From Chamaesiphon sp. (lineage in GTDB: Bacteria > Cyanobacteriota > Cyanobacteriia > Cyanobacteriales > Chamaesiphonaceae), in the NCBI GenBank assembly GCA_026785875.1, contig JAJAZF010000325.1:1-16591 (forward strand): a DNA stretch of 16,591 nt. Reading direction: 5' to 3'. Shown in pieces: positions 1 to 6,584 of this stretch. Each line of letters opens with the position of its first letter. The stretch's first letter is position 1. The position numbers and the translations under genes are program-made. The notes beneath the pieces are model-generated. The model saw only the letters and a list, made by a program, of their open reading frames with translations, made no database searches and was not told where the DNA came from.

Positions 1-2
1 CA

Positions 3-266
3 GAACTCTCGCTCGTGGATGCGCGAAGTTGGTTGGAGTACATCACCGGACATATTCCTGGTGCAGAGTTATTCAAACGCGATCGAGTGTTAGCCGAAAT
101 TCCTAAAGATCGCTCGATCGTGGTCGCCTGTCTATCCGGTCATCGCAGCACACCCGTTGCCCAATGGTTGGTGGAACAAGGTTATACCCAAGTTTACAAC
201 CTCCAAGGCGGATTGATGGCGTGGAAAGGCGCAGGTTATCCAGTGAAAGCGGGTAATCAAGCATAG
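3..266 (+). CDS. Rhodanese-like sulfurtransferase, 5'-truncated by the window edge
   Basis: The frame is open from the first bases and lacks its N-terminus. A GTG at 15 is possible but falls inside the domain, so the true start is upstream of the window. What remains is the end of a rhodanese domain: a VDAR strand, the GHIPGA turn, then the active-site loop VACLSGHRS. In that loop the Cys would carry the persulfide, and the CLSGHR spacing fits the CX4R loop of the family. The GGLMAWKGAGYPV ending is typical of single-domain cytoplasmic rhodaneses. The expected role is sulfane-sulfur transfer or sulfide/thiol detoxification. It lies 35 bp upstream of the adaptor gene on the same strand and probably shares its transcript. 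A fusion to an upstream domain cannot be excluded. Confidence 0.85.
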   Translation, partial: ELSLVDARSWLEYITGHIPGAELFKRDRVLAEIPKDRSIVVACLSGHRSTPVAQWLVEQGYTQVYNLQGGLMAWKGAGYPVKAGNQA

Positions 267-301
267 GGAATAGGGAACTAGGTTCATCAGGAGTTAGTGT
301 T

Positions 302-1729
302 ATGTCAAATTTACAATCTGAGCTAGAAACTGACAGAGTTGAGGAATTATCCAGTTTGACTGGGGAAATTATCGACGATCGCGGTGCCCGATTGGAACTC
401 CGCGATCCTAGTGGGGGTGAGTTAGAGTATCCCGAAAATTCTGCTGATGAATCGGATCGATCGATCGAGGAGTCAATACCTGAAACAGGATTTCCACAAT
501 GGCTGAAAATCGGGGCGGCGGCGATCGCGGTGGCGGGTGGTGCTTGGTTCTTCCTCAATCGTCCGACTGAGCATCCAGTAGTCGAAACAGCCGCAAATCC
601 ACCGATTCAAGTATCCACCCAAGTTGTTAGTCCGCAAGCGATCGGCGGGACACAAGCCCTAACTGGTAGCGTCGAAGCAGTTGAAGCCGTAACTACGACT
701 AGTCGAGTAGTGGGACAGATTATCAGCTTACCCGTCAAAGAAGGCGATCGAGTTAAAGCTGGGCAAGTCTTAGCCAAAATCGATGTCAAAGATCTTAACG
801 CCCAAAGCAATCAAGCCACCGCCGCCATTACCCAAGCTCAAGCAGGTGTCACCGTCGCTCAAGCTGCCGAAACTCAAGCGATCGCGGGTGCGAGTCAAGT
901 CGCCGCCCAACTGAATCAAGCCGAAGCGGGGCTGCAACAGGCGCAAGCTCAAGTTCGCCAAACTCAAGCCCAAGTTCAACAGGCGCAAGCACAATATCGC
1001 AATGCGATCGCCAAAAAACAATCTGTGCAAGTAGAACTTGCTAATGCCCAAGTGACCCAAAAGCGGCAAGCAATGCTCCAACAAGCTCGCGCCACCGTCA
1101 ATCAAGCCCGCGCCCAAGTCCAACAAGCCCGCGCTAGTAAATCCCAAGTCACTGCAAATCTCGACTACGGCATCGTCACCGCCCCCTTTGACGGTGTAGT
1201 CACCCGCAGACATAGTTCAGTCGGCGCAATGGCTGGCGCGGGACAACCGATCGTCACCCTGGAAAATACCGCCAAACAACGCTTTAGCGTTGATATCCCC
1301 GAATCCTCGATCGCTCAAATCAAACAGGGCGATCTTGTCAAAATCCGGATCGATTCGATTAATCAGGTAGTTGATGGTACAGTCGATCGGATCGTTCCCG
1401 CCGCCAATCCCAATTCCCACAGTTTCACGATCAAAATTGCCCTTCCTACCAACACCGCATTAATGTCGGGGATGTTTGGTAGATTAGAACTCCCAGGTTC
1501 TCTCCGTCGAGGCATTACTATTCCTACCACTGCCCTGATTCGACGCGGACAACTAGAAGGAGTCTATATCGCGGGCAGTAATCACCAAGCGATTCTCCGG
1601 TGGGTGAAAACAGGTAAAGCCCAAAATGGTACTGTCGAAATCGTCTCTGGCTTATCATCAGGCGATCGCGTGGTAACTAGTAATCTGCCTCAACTCAGCG
1701 ATGGGCAATCAGTTGTCGTAGGGCAATAA
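302..1729 (+). CDS. RND efflux periplasmic adaptor subunit (HlyD/MFP family)
   Basis: This is a 475-residue membrane-fusion protein linking an inner-membrane pump to the outer membrane. An AGGAG box at 289-293 sits 8 nt before the ATG. Residues 1-66 form an acidic cytoplasmic tail, unusually long for the family. Residues 67-85 are a single membrane anchor. A lipoyl half-motif (PVKEGDRVKAGQVLAKID) lies near 144-161. Residues about 165-285 are an Ala/Gln-rich coiled-coil hairpin. The second lipoyl half (VTAPFDGVV) is near 292-300, followed by beta-barrel and membrane-proximal domains (GMFGRLELP). No other adaptor is visible, so its likely partner is the RND pump at 11891-15199, although such genes normally sit side by side. 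The substrate cannot be told from sequence. The stop codon overlaps the start of a 56-bp repeat. Confidence 0.93.
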   Translation: MSNLQSELETDRVEELSSLTGEIIDDRGARLELRDPSGGELEYPENSADESDRSIEESIPETGFPQWLKIGAAAIAVAGGAWFFLNRPTEHPVVETAANPPIQVSTQVVSPQAIGGTQALTGSVEAVEAVTTTSRVVGQIISLPVKEGDRVKAGQVLAKIDVKDLNAQSNQATAAITQAQAGVTVAQAAETQAIAGASQVAAQLNQAEAGLQQAQAQVRQTQAQVQQAQAQYRNAIAKKQSVQVELANAQVTQKRQAMLQQARATVNQARAQVQQARASKSQVTANLDYGIVTAPFDGVVTRRHSSVGAMAGAGQPIVTLENTAKQRFSVDIPESSIAQIKQGDLVKIRIDSINQVVDGTVDRIVPAANPNSHSFTIKIALPTNTALMSGMFGRLELPGSLRRGITIPTTALIRRGQLEGVYIAGSNHQAILRWVKTGKAQNGTVEIVSGLSSGDRVVTSNLPQLSDGQSVVVGQ

Positions 1730-1782
1730 TATTTGTACCGTAATCAATCAATTCAAACGGTAAATAAAACACTGGTTACTTA
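1727..1782 (+). repeat. 56-bp direct repeat, copy 1 (possible regulatory element)
   Basis: This matches 3715-3770 at 54 of 56 positions; the differences are at 1738 and 1771. It begins on the adaptor stop codon and lies 144 bp upstream of the thioredoxin gene. It contains TACCGT (1736-1741) and its inverse ACGGTA (1757-1762), 15 bp apart. Weaker similarity to copy 2 continues to about 1797. Each copy lies in the same orientation in front of a same-strand gene, so a shared operator or promoter is plausible. A remnant of a small mobile repeat is the alternative. Confidence 0.8.
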
Positions 1783-1813
1783 AAATGTACACATCAGATT
1801 TTTCCCAGAATTT

Positions 1814-1884
1814 GGTGCGTTATGCTCCTACTGTAAATTTATCGCCTTGGAGTAGGGTGTGTTATCGCGTTAGCGTAACGCACC
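1814..1884. repeat. Inverted-repeat intergenic element (GGTGCGTTA...TAACGCACC)
   Basis: GGTGCGTTA at 1814-1822 pairs with TAACGCACC at 1876-1884. An additional related half-copy (GGTGTGTTA) lies just before the right arm. This resembles the dispersed GTGCGTTA-type palindromes common between cyanobacterial genes. It can form a hairpin downstream of the adaptor gene, but no U-tract follows, so terminator function is uncertain. Confidence 0.6.
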
Positions 1885-1926
1885 ATCATAAATCTAAATT
1901 ACAAAATAATAACAAGGTATAATGTC

Positions 1927-2145
1927 ATGAATCCGATCGCGATCGAAATCTTAGGAACGGGTTGTAAAAAGTGTCAGCAGTTAGAAGCTAATGCGAAGGA
2001 AGCTGTCGCTGCTTTGAACCTGGAAGCGGCAGTGCTGCACATTACCGACCCGATCAAAATTGCTAAACGCAGTGTTATGTCTACCCCAAGCAGGGATTCC
2101 GCTAGGGGTGACGTTTTCCTATCTGATGGCGGCTCCAATGGTTAA
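1927..2145 (+). pseudogene. Small thioredoxin-fold redox protein, C-terminus lost by deletion
   Basis: The first 54 codons match a small thioredoxin-like redox-active disulfide protein (Thioredoxin_3 type, usually about 76-80 residues). There is a beta strand (IAIEILGTG), the redox pair C13-K-K-C16, and the conserved VMSTP loop at residues 50-54 with its cis-proline. After codon 54 the homology stops. The frame runs 18 meaningless codons through DNA that encodes a permease in the +1 frame. The final strand and helix of the fold are therefore missing. The active-site Cys pair survives, but a stable fold is doubtful. Such proteins are commonly encoded beside a two-lobed permease, as here. This appears to be one half of a deletion fusion with a junction near 2086-2092. 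Confidence 0.85.
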
Positions 2146-2779
2146 TGAAGTAGCCACGATCTTAATTTGGGGATTATTTGGGCTAAAGGTGACGCTATTG
2201 TATATTGGTTTTGGCGTGGGATTGGCGATCGTGGCTGGATATACGATCGGACTACTGAAACTAGAAAAATGGGTAGAACCATTTGTCTGGGAACTCCAAA
2301 AATCCCGTCAAGGATTATCGCTAGATGATGATGTCGAGTCGGACGATCTCACCTGGAACGACCGATTTCAGCAGGGCTGGTTTCAATCTAGTCAAATTGT
2401 CCAGTCAGTCTGGCTATATGTGGTCGGGGGCATCGCGATCGGTGCGGGGATTCATGGTTATGTGCCCACCGAATTAGTCGTTCGGATCGCAGGGCCAGGC
2501 AACCCTTTCGCTGTGCCGATCGCGGTGCTTTTAGGCGTACCGCTCTATGCTAATATCGCTGGCGTGATGCCGATTACTGAAGCACTGGTGAATAAAGGAA
2601 TGCCGTTGGGAACAGTGTTATCGTTTACAATCGCTGTAACTGCGCTCTCATTTCCTGAAATGGTCATCCTGAGAAAAGTTCTTCGTCCTCAACTGTTAGC
2701 TGTTTTCATTGGGCTGATGACTCTCGGCATTATTAGCATTGGCTACTTGTTCAACGTGCTGCTGGCTCGCTCGATCTAG
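2060..2779 (+). pseudogene. Permease (ArsP/DUF318-like), N-terminal part deleted
   Basis: This frame encodes the C-terminal two thirds of a permease of the PF03773 type. Recognizable homology begins at the internal segment AGIPLGVTFSYLMAAPMVNE (about 2090) and runs through several membrane helices to the stop. It includes the second-lobe motif PLYANIAGVMPITEALVNKG and a closing helix pair. An intact member has about 300-350 residues, beginning with further helices and often a Cys-containing motif, all absent here. The only starts near the beginning are a TTG at 2060, which lies in thioredoxin-derived DNA, and internal ATGs. The transported substrate of these permeases is not settled; arsenic and sulfur compounds have been proposed for relatives. 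I treat it as inactivated, though the remaining lobe could still be translated. Confidence 0.8.
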
Positions 2780-2914
2780 CCTTCGATCCGATTTTATGGA
2801 ACGGTTACAAGGAAATTCAGCCACTTGAACCCGAATCAACAAATCAAACACGGCTTTGATATAGCGATCGAGAAAAAAGAGTAAACATTAAACAAAAAAT
2901 CAAAATTATTGCAA

Positions 2915-2930
2915 ATAGCTTGCTAGCTAT
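2915..2930. promoter_or_regulatory. Palindrome upstream of the mgtC-like gene
   Basis: ATAGCT (2915-2920) and AGCTAT (2925-2930) are perfect inverted arms around a TGCT loop, 62 bp before the mgtC-like start. This could be an operator or a short RNA hairpin. No clear sigma-70 boxes were fixed around it. Confidence 0.3.
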
Positions 2931-2982
2931 GATGGTGACGTTGCTACTCGTCAACGAAGCAAAGAAATTACAAAGAAAGTAG
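2929..2982 (+). other. Possible 17-codon leader ORF before the mgtC-like gene
   Basis: ATG at 2929 opens a 17-codon frame (MMVTLLLVNEAKKLQRK). Its TAG stop at 2980-2982 overlaps the AGGGAG ribosome-binding site (2981-2986) of the next gene. That overlap would allow translational coupling. Enterobacterial mgtC is controlled by leader ORFs, but those are unrelated in sequence. No ribosome-binding site is clear for the small ORF itself, so chance is quite possible. Confidence 0.2.
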
Positions 2983-2991
2983 GGAGCGACT

Positions 2992-3486
2992 ATGGATGTG
3001 GGGCAAGTGATATGGAATACCATAATTTTAGAATTCTCTGAGATCACAGATTTAGCTCAAATTATCCGCATCATTTTACGCTTCCTGCTTGCCGCGATCC
3101 TTGGTGGCTTACTGGGGTACGATCGGGAGGTCAAGGGCAAGGCGGCAGGGTTACGAACCCATATGCTGGTTTCTTTCGGGGCGGCACTCTTTATTCTCGT
3201 TCCTCAACAATCGGGAGCATCGATCGCCGATTTAACTCGTGTAATGCAGGGTTTAACTGCCGGGGTGGGATTCATTGGGGCAGGATCGATCATTATGGGA
3301 AGTCAGCAAGAGGATGCTAAGGGAGTGACCACAGCGACAGGGATATGGCTAACGGCTGCCATCGGGGTAGCCGTAGGGATGGGACGAGAAGCGACGGCTA
3401 TTCTCAGCACTCTCTTCGCCTTGGGAATCTTGTCCTTAATTCCTAAAATTGAACGGTTGTTTGAACGCCGTGGAAGAAGATTTTAG
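2992..3486 (+). CDS. MgtC/SapB family inner-membrane protein
   Basis: This is a 164-residue multi-helix membrane protein with the family's hallmark blocks. These are GGLLGYDREVKGKAAGLRTH near residues 38-58, the following MLVSFGAALF helix, QGLTAGVGFIGAGSI near 88-102, and GVTTATGIWLTAAIGVAVG near 110-128. The start has an AGGGAG box 5 nt upstream. MgtC proteins support growth at low magnesium and, in pathogens, modulate ATP synthase and phosphate uptake. Here a role in membrane or ion homeostasis is the safest statement. The length is that of the short form without a C-terminal ACT-like domain. It lies 212 bp after the permease remnant and probably has its own promoter. Confidence 0.92.
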   Translation: MDVGQVIWNTIILEFSEITDLAQIIRIILRFLLAAILGGLLGYDREVKGKAAGLRTHMLVSFGAALFILVPQQSGASIADLTRVMQGLTAGVGFIGAGSIIMGSQQEDAKGVTTATGIWLTAAIGVAVGMGREATAILSTLFALGILSLIPKIERLFERRGRRF

Positions 3487-3520
3487 GACGATCGCATTGA
3501 CCTTGCAATAAAAGAGAATC

Positions 3521-3639
3521 GTAGGTTGGATTGAGGAACGAAACCCAACATAAACCTACGCTTAGTGCAAGCCGCTCAATGCAAGCCGCTCAGTACAAGC
3601 CACTACAAGTACGCCAACGCCTTGCTCAACCCAACCTAC
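3521..3639. repeat. Inverted-repeat element with internal 14-bp tandem units
   Basis: GTAGGTTGGATTGAG (3521-3535) is matched by its inverse at 3625-3639 with one mismatch. Between them, two near-identical 14-bp units (3566-3579, 3580-3593) and a diverged third (3594-3607) repeat the core CAAGCC. Elements starting GTAGGTTGGGTTGAGG are common dispersed repeats in cyanobacteria. A 66-codon frame across this stretch has no protein-like features and is not called. Confidence 0.7.
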
Positions 3640-3714
3640 GAAAAACTTTTGTCAGTCAATCAGGAGCGAGAGTTGACAATCGATCTATTTTATTGCCCAC
3701 TGTCCACTATTCAT

Positions 3715-3770
3715 TAATATTTGTATCGTAATCAATCAATTCAAACGGTAAATAAAACCCTGGTTACTTA
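3715..3770 (+). repeat. 56-bp direct repeat, copy 2
   Basis: This is the second copy of the element at 1727-1782, same orientation, 54 of 56 bases identical. It lies 106 bp upstream of the DUF4079 gene. The C-to-T difference at 3726 breaks the TACCGT/ACGGTA dyad present in copy 1. Confidence 0.8.
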
Positions 3771-3876
3771 GATTGTGGACATGAGCCAATAGCTAATGAT
3801 TGGATTGAATAAAACCAGACATTAGGAGTAGATTTATACTCTCATGTTAGTCCATTTTTAAATTGTAAATATTAAA

Positions 3877-4425
3877 ATGTCACCTTCCATTCCTCCATTT
3901 TTAAAGCCAGTTTTTCCCCTATTCCATCCATTATTTATGTGGACAATTCTGGCACTAACTCTCTATGCCCTTTACTTAGGAATTCAGATCGTTCGGCTCC
4001 GATCGGCTGAAGGGGAAACCAAAACCAAACTCATACAAGGCAAGTTTGCGATTAAACATTATCAAATCGGCTCTGTGATTCTGGCATTAATGGTGCTGGG
4101 AGCGATCGGTGGGATGGCTGCTACCTATCTGATTGCCGGAAAGTTGATCTTAGGTCCACATTTAATTGTGGGTTTGAGTATGACGGGCTTGATTGCAATT
4201 TCGGCAGCTCTATCACCGTGGCTCAAAAGTGGCGTGCAATGGGCGCGGGTGTTGCACGTCTCCTTGAATTTAATTCTTGTGGGACTATTCGCTTCCCAAG
4301 CTGTAACCGGAATTAAGATCGTGCAGAATATTATGAATCCGCCTCCCGCAATAGCGTCTGCGGTGGAATCTGTGCCAAATCCGATCGCGTCATTGATGGA
4401 TAGTTCCCAGACTGCCAAACCATAG
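3877..4425 (+). CDS. DUF4079 family membrane protein
   Basis: This is a 182-residue protein with about four predicted membrane helices. The pattern matches cyanobacterial and plant DUF4079 proteins. It shows HPLFMW near residues 17-22, YALYLGIQIVRLR near 31-43, KFAIKHYQIGS in the first third, GPHLIVGLSM after the second hairpin, and the closing block WARVLHVSLNL...SQAVTGIKIVQ. Conserved His residues (H17, H61, H94, H127) within or near helices suggest heme or metal binding; this is inference and function is not established. No Shine-Dalgarno is evident before the ATG, but an in-frame stop lies 18 nt upstream, so no longer start exists. It heads a same-strand run with the Rieske and heme-c genes. 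A remnant of a second copy lies at 7072-7200. Confidence 0.85.
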   Translation: MSPSIPPFLKPVFPLFHPLFMWTILALTLYALYLGIQIVRLRSAEGETKTKLIQGKFAIKHYQIGSVILALMVLGAIGGMAATYLIAGKLILGPHLIVGLSMTGLIAISAALSPWLKSGVQWARVLHVSLNLILVGLFASQAVTGIKIVQNIMNPPPAIASAVESVPNPIASLMDSSQTAKP

Positions 4426-4446
4426 ATCTCGCCATCAGTAATGATT

Positions 4447-4536
4447 AGGGATTTCCAAATCATCAATAATTCCAAAAATATTGGGATTTTAAAATCTATC
4501 AGTATTGCCAAAACAGTTTTATGTTTGGAAGTCCCT
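4447..4536. mobile_element. MITE-like element with 13-bp terminal inverted repeats
   Basis: AGGGATTTCCAAA (4447-4459) and TTTGGAAGTCCCT (4524-4536) are inverted with one mismatch and enclose 64 AT-rich bases without a gene. Similarity may extend a few bases outward on each side (CAGTAATGATT versus the inverse of the right flank). The length and ends suit a non-autonomous insertion-sequence derivative. The 61-codon frame through it is not protein-like. No target-site duplication was firmly identified. Confidence 0.5.
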
Positions 4537-4545
4537 GATTTATTT

Positions 4546-4579
4546 AACTGTCAACTGTCAACTGTCAACTGTCAACTGT
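4546..4579 (+). repeat. Short tandem heptamer repeat (AACTGTC)n
   Basis: AACTGTC is repeated four times in full (4546-4573), plus AACTGT (4574-4579). Short tandem heptamers of this kind are widespread in cyanobacterial intergenic DNA. It ends 39 bp before the Rieske start. The same heptamer recurs at 5971-5988. Confidence 0.9.
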
Positions 4580-4618
4580 TAAGGATGGATTCACGCATCA
4601 ACCATTTTGGAGAAACAA

Positions 4619-5161
4619 ATGGATAACGCTCATATTGTTCCAAGCGAAGTTCCAGACTTATCGCGACGATAACTGCTCAACTTTATTACTGGAGGGACGA
4701 TCGCCGTAACGATCGGTGCAGCCTTAGTTCCGATCGGGAAATTCTTTGTACCGCCAGTAGAATCAACTGGAGCTGGCGGGGCGGTGATTGCCAAAGATAT
4801 TTTAGGTAATCCGATTCCCGCCTCTCAAATTCTCGCTGAACCGCCAGGAACCCGCGCCCTCGTCGCTGGATTAAAAGCCGAACCTACCTATCTAATTGTC
4901 AACGAAGATCGCGCGATCGACCCGATCGCGATTCTCGATAACTGCACCCATCTAGGTTGCACCTTTCCCTGGAATGGCTTGGACAATCAATTTCAATGTC
5001 CCTGTCATGGTTCCCGCTATGCGCCCGATGGTAGCGTTGTCAGAGGTCCCGCTCCTCTACCCCTAAAGATTTTCCATGTTGCCGTCGTTGATAATCGCAT
5101 TGTAATTTCACCGTGGACAGAAATAGATCCCCGCACTGGAGCAAAACCCTGGTGGGTTTAA
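4619..5161 (+). pseudogene. petC: Rieske iron-sulfur protein (PetC-like) with an in-frame stop
   Basis: GGAG at 4609-4612 places the start at ATG 4619. The frame reads a short N-terminus ending DLSRR, then TAA (4670-4672). It then continues without another stop for 163 codons. In PetC proteins the RR is followed by Gln and a Tat-type membrane helix. Here the helix follows the stop (LLNFITGGTIAVTIGAALV), so one CAA-to-TAA change explains the break. Downstream, the Gly-rich hinge, the cluster ligands CTHLGC and CPCHGS, and the PW..EIDPRTG tail are intact. The protein would normally pass electrons in a cytochrome b6f-type complex; the divergence suggests an alternative rather than the main PetC. 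Restart at GTG 4784 would give a soluble cluster domain without export signal. It overlaps the ribosome-binding site of the heme-c gene. Confidence 0.88.
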
Positions 5162-5775
5162 GGAGATTCGTCACGATCGAGTATTTTTTCCGTTTAGCAA
5201 TCGGGTTACTAGCAATCTCGGTTTGGTTGATGCCCCAATCTGTCTGGGCTGCAACTGCTCCGAGTGAATTAGCCAAAGCAGTAGAATCGATCGAAAACCT
5301 CGATCTGATGCGGTCTGGTTTAGCTTCTACCCTAGAAGGACAAACCGATCTGCCAACCATGCAAACCATGAAAGAAGTCTGCGCTCCGGTGGGAAGACAG
5401 GCGGTGCAATTAAGTAAAGAGAATGGCTGGCAAGTTAAACAAATTGCTAGCAAATATCGCAATCCCAACCATGCACCTGATAATCTGCACTCCAAAATCG
5501 CTCTAGCTAAATTCGAGCAAACCCCCGAACTCATCGGCTTTTGGGATCGCGAATCGATCGATGGACAAGATGGTAGTCGCTATTATCGTCGCATCAATAT
5601 CGAAGCCAGTTGTCTGGCGTGTCATGGTGGAAAAGCCAATCGCCCCCAGTTCGTCACAGAAAAATACCCACAAGATTTGGCGTATGACTTCAAAGTTGGC
5701 GATTTACGAGGTATGTACGCCGTATTTATACCCGATCTTCAACAAGCACTGCAAAGCAATCCAATCGATCGATAA
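5152..5775 (+). CDS. Tll0287-like c-type heme protein (DUF3365), start codon uncertain
   Basis: This is an exported heme protein of about 200 residues. A Sec signal peptide (hydrophobic stretch, then SVWA-ATAPS) is followed by a PAS-like domain and the heme motif C-L-A-C-H at 5611-5625. In Thermosynechococcus Tll0287 the heme iron has an unusual His/Cys ligation. The Cys in KEVCAPVG (codon 5380-5382) is the likely equivalent. The best Shine-Dalgarno, AAGGAG at 5160-5165, is correctly spaced from codon 5173, which is ACG in frame. An ATG there would give a textbook signal peptide, so I infer ATG became ACG. GTG 5152, used here, yields a longer but acceptable signal peptide without its own ribosome-binding site; GTG 5113 is also possible. 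The gene is tightly coupled to the broken Rieske gene and likely acts in the same electron-transfer chain. Confidence 0.82.
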   Translation: MGLRRFVTIEYFFRLAIGLLAISVWLMPQSVWAATAPSELAKAVESIENLDLMRSGLASTLEGQTDLPTMQTMKEVCAPVGRQAVQLSKENGWQVKQIASKYRNPNHAPDNLHSKIALAKFEQTPELIGFWDRESIDGQDGSRYYRRINIEASCLACHGGKANRPQFVTEKYPQDLAYDFKVGDLRGMYAVFIPDLQQALQSNPIDR

Positions 5776-5782
5776 CCGATGA

Positions 5783-5925
5783 GCAGGGGATTTAAGCCCC
5801 TGCCTAAAAACTTCGCTCTCTTGAAAAGGTGCTTTACTTGCGGCGCACTTCGGACGGGTTTCCCGTCCATGAAGGTGCGACAAGACAGGGGAAACCGCAA
5901 GAACACTGGGCGGGGTACCCGCCCA
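5783..5925. repeat. Cluster of three palindromic hairpins
   Basis: Three GC-rich hairpins lie between two genes. GCAGGGG/CCCCTGC is at 5783-5789 and 5797-5803. GGACGGG/CCCGTCC is at 5852-5858 and 5862-5868, with outer pairing extending to about 5843-5879. TGGGCGGG/CCCGCCCA is at 5907-5914 and 5918-5925. They resemble dispersed cyanobacterial palindromes. The first lies 7 bp past the heme-c stop and could act as a terminator, but it lacks a strong U-tract. Frames crossing this region are not protein-like. Confidence 0.75.
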
Positions 5926-5970
5926 TCAGCACTTTTCGCTGTCAACACTTCGACTACGCTCAGTGCAAGC

Positions 5971-5988
5971 TGTCAACTGTCAACTGTT
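5971..5988 (+). repeat. Short AACTGTC heptamer tract
   Basis: This is about two and a half units of the same heptamer as at 4546-4579, ending 14 bp before the DUF3122 start. It is preceded by a CACT...AGTG palindrome (about 5946-5965) of a common dispersed type. Confidence 0.7.
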
Positions 5989-6002
5989 AAAGAGAAATCA
6001 TT

Positions 6003-6539
6003 ATGAGCTGTCGAATTCGTCAATTTTTTTCCTGGTTCCTGTTATTTGGAGCTATTTCATTCAGCATTCTCCTGGGGCTGGGAGTTCTCAATCCGCCCAG
6101 CGCAGCCGCAGCGATTCGACAATTAGAAGAATCACCAGGGCAAATGGTTTACCAGTCTCGGCAAACACTCAAAGACCAACATGGTCATACCTGGCAAGCG
6201 ATCGCTTTCAAGCGGATTTTAACCGATGGTAAAGCTAGTTTCGATCTGCGATTGGTGGGATTCCCTGGAATAGTAGAAATCGATCGCGACCAACCCCTCA
6301 CCTTAACCGATTCCCTGGGAAAAACCCTCACCGCCCCAGATAATTCGAGCAATATGTTTGCGGACACAAACCAGTCCCAACCCCATGAAGGACAATATAA
6401 CCTTCAGCCCGTACTCGCCGAATTACCGACAGCAATTCCGATCGAATTAATCATTCCAACTACAGGCAATGAACCCGTGAACCTCTCCGTTTCACCATCT
6501 GTAGTTCAAGAATGGCAAACCGTAGCTAACCAAAAGTAA
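6003..6539 (+). CDS. DUF3122 family exported protein
   Basis: This 178-residue protein fits DUF3122, a cyanobacterial family of unknown function. Residues about 7-30 are a hydrophobic signal segment ending in Ala-rich sequence (PPSAAAA) near residue 37. The mature part starts IRQLEESPGQMVYQSRQTL and has the family blocks HTWQAIAFKRI, LRLVGFPGIVEIDR, SLGKTLTAP and VVQEWQTVA. It is likely periplasmic or lumenal. Only a weak AGAG lies upstream, but the ATG at the head of the signal sequence is the natural start. It lies 227 bp after the heme-c gene and faces the convergent rhodanese gene with 45 bp between them. Its neighbours suggest a part in envelope redox chemistry, which is a guess. Confidence 0.82.
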   Translation: MSCRIRQFFSWFLLFGAISFSILLGLGVLNPPSAAAAIRQLEESPGQMVYQSRQTLKDQHGHTWQAIAFKRILTDGKASFDLRLVGFPGIVEIDRDQPLTLTDSLGKTLTAPDNSSNMFADTNQSQPHEGQYNLQPVLAELPTAIPIELIIPTTGNEPVNLSVSPSVVQEWQTVANQK

Positions 6540-6584
6540 AAACTGATGAATACTTGGCAACCCGATCGCCCAGATGGACTTATA

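Noticed and set aside
103..1420. Minus-strand frames opposite the adaptor gene
   Set aside because: They mirror the Gln/Ala-rich coiled-coil coding sequence, have no ribosome-binding sites and resemble no family.
3531..3731. 66-codon plus-strand frame
   Set aside because: It runs through the inverted-repeat and tandem-repeat element and looks like translated repeat DNA.
4546..4579. CRISPR-like array
   Set aside because: The repeats are contiguous 7-mers without spacers.
4441..4626. 61-codon plus-strand frame
   Set aside because: It spans the MITE-like element and the AACTGTC heptamers; no protein features.
5783..5803. Definite Rho-independent terminator
   Set aside because: The stem is strong but is followed by a mixed A-rich sequence rather than a U-tract, and the same palindrome type occurs widely as a dispersed repeat.
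5739..6006. Frames on both strands across 5739-6006
   Set aside because: They are made from the three GC-rich palindromes between the heme-c and DUF3122 genes.
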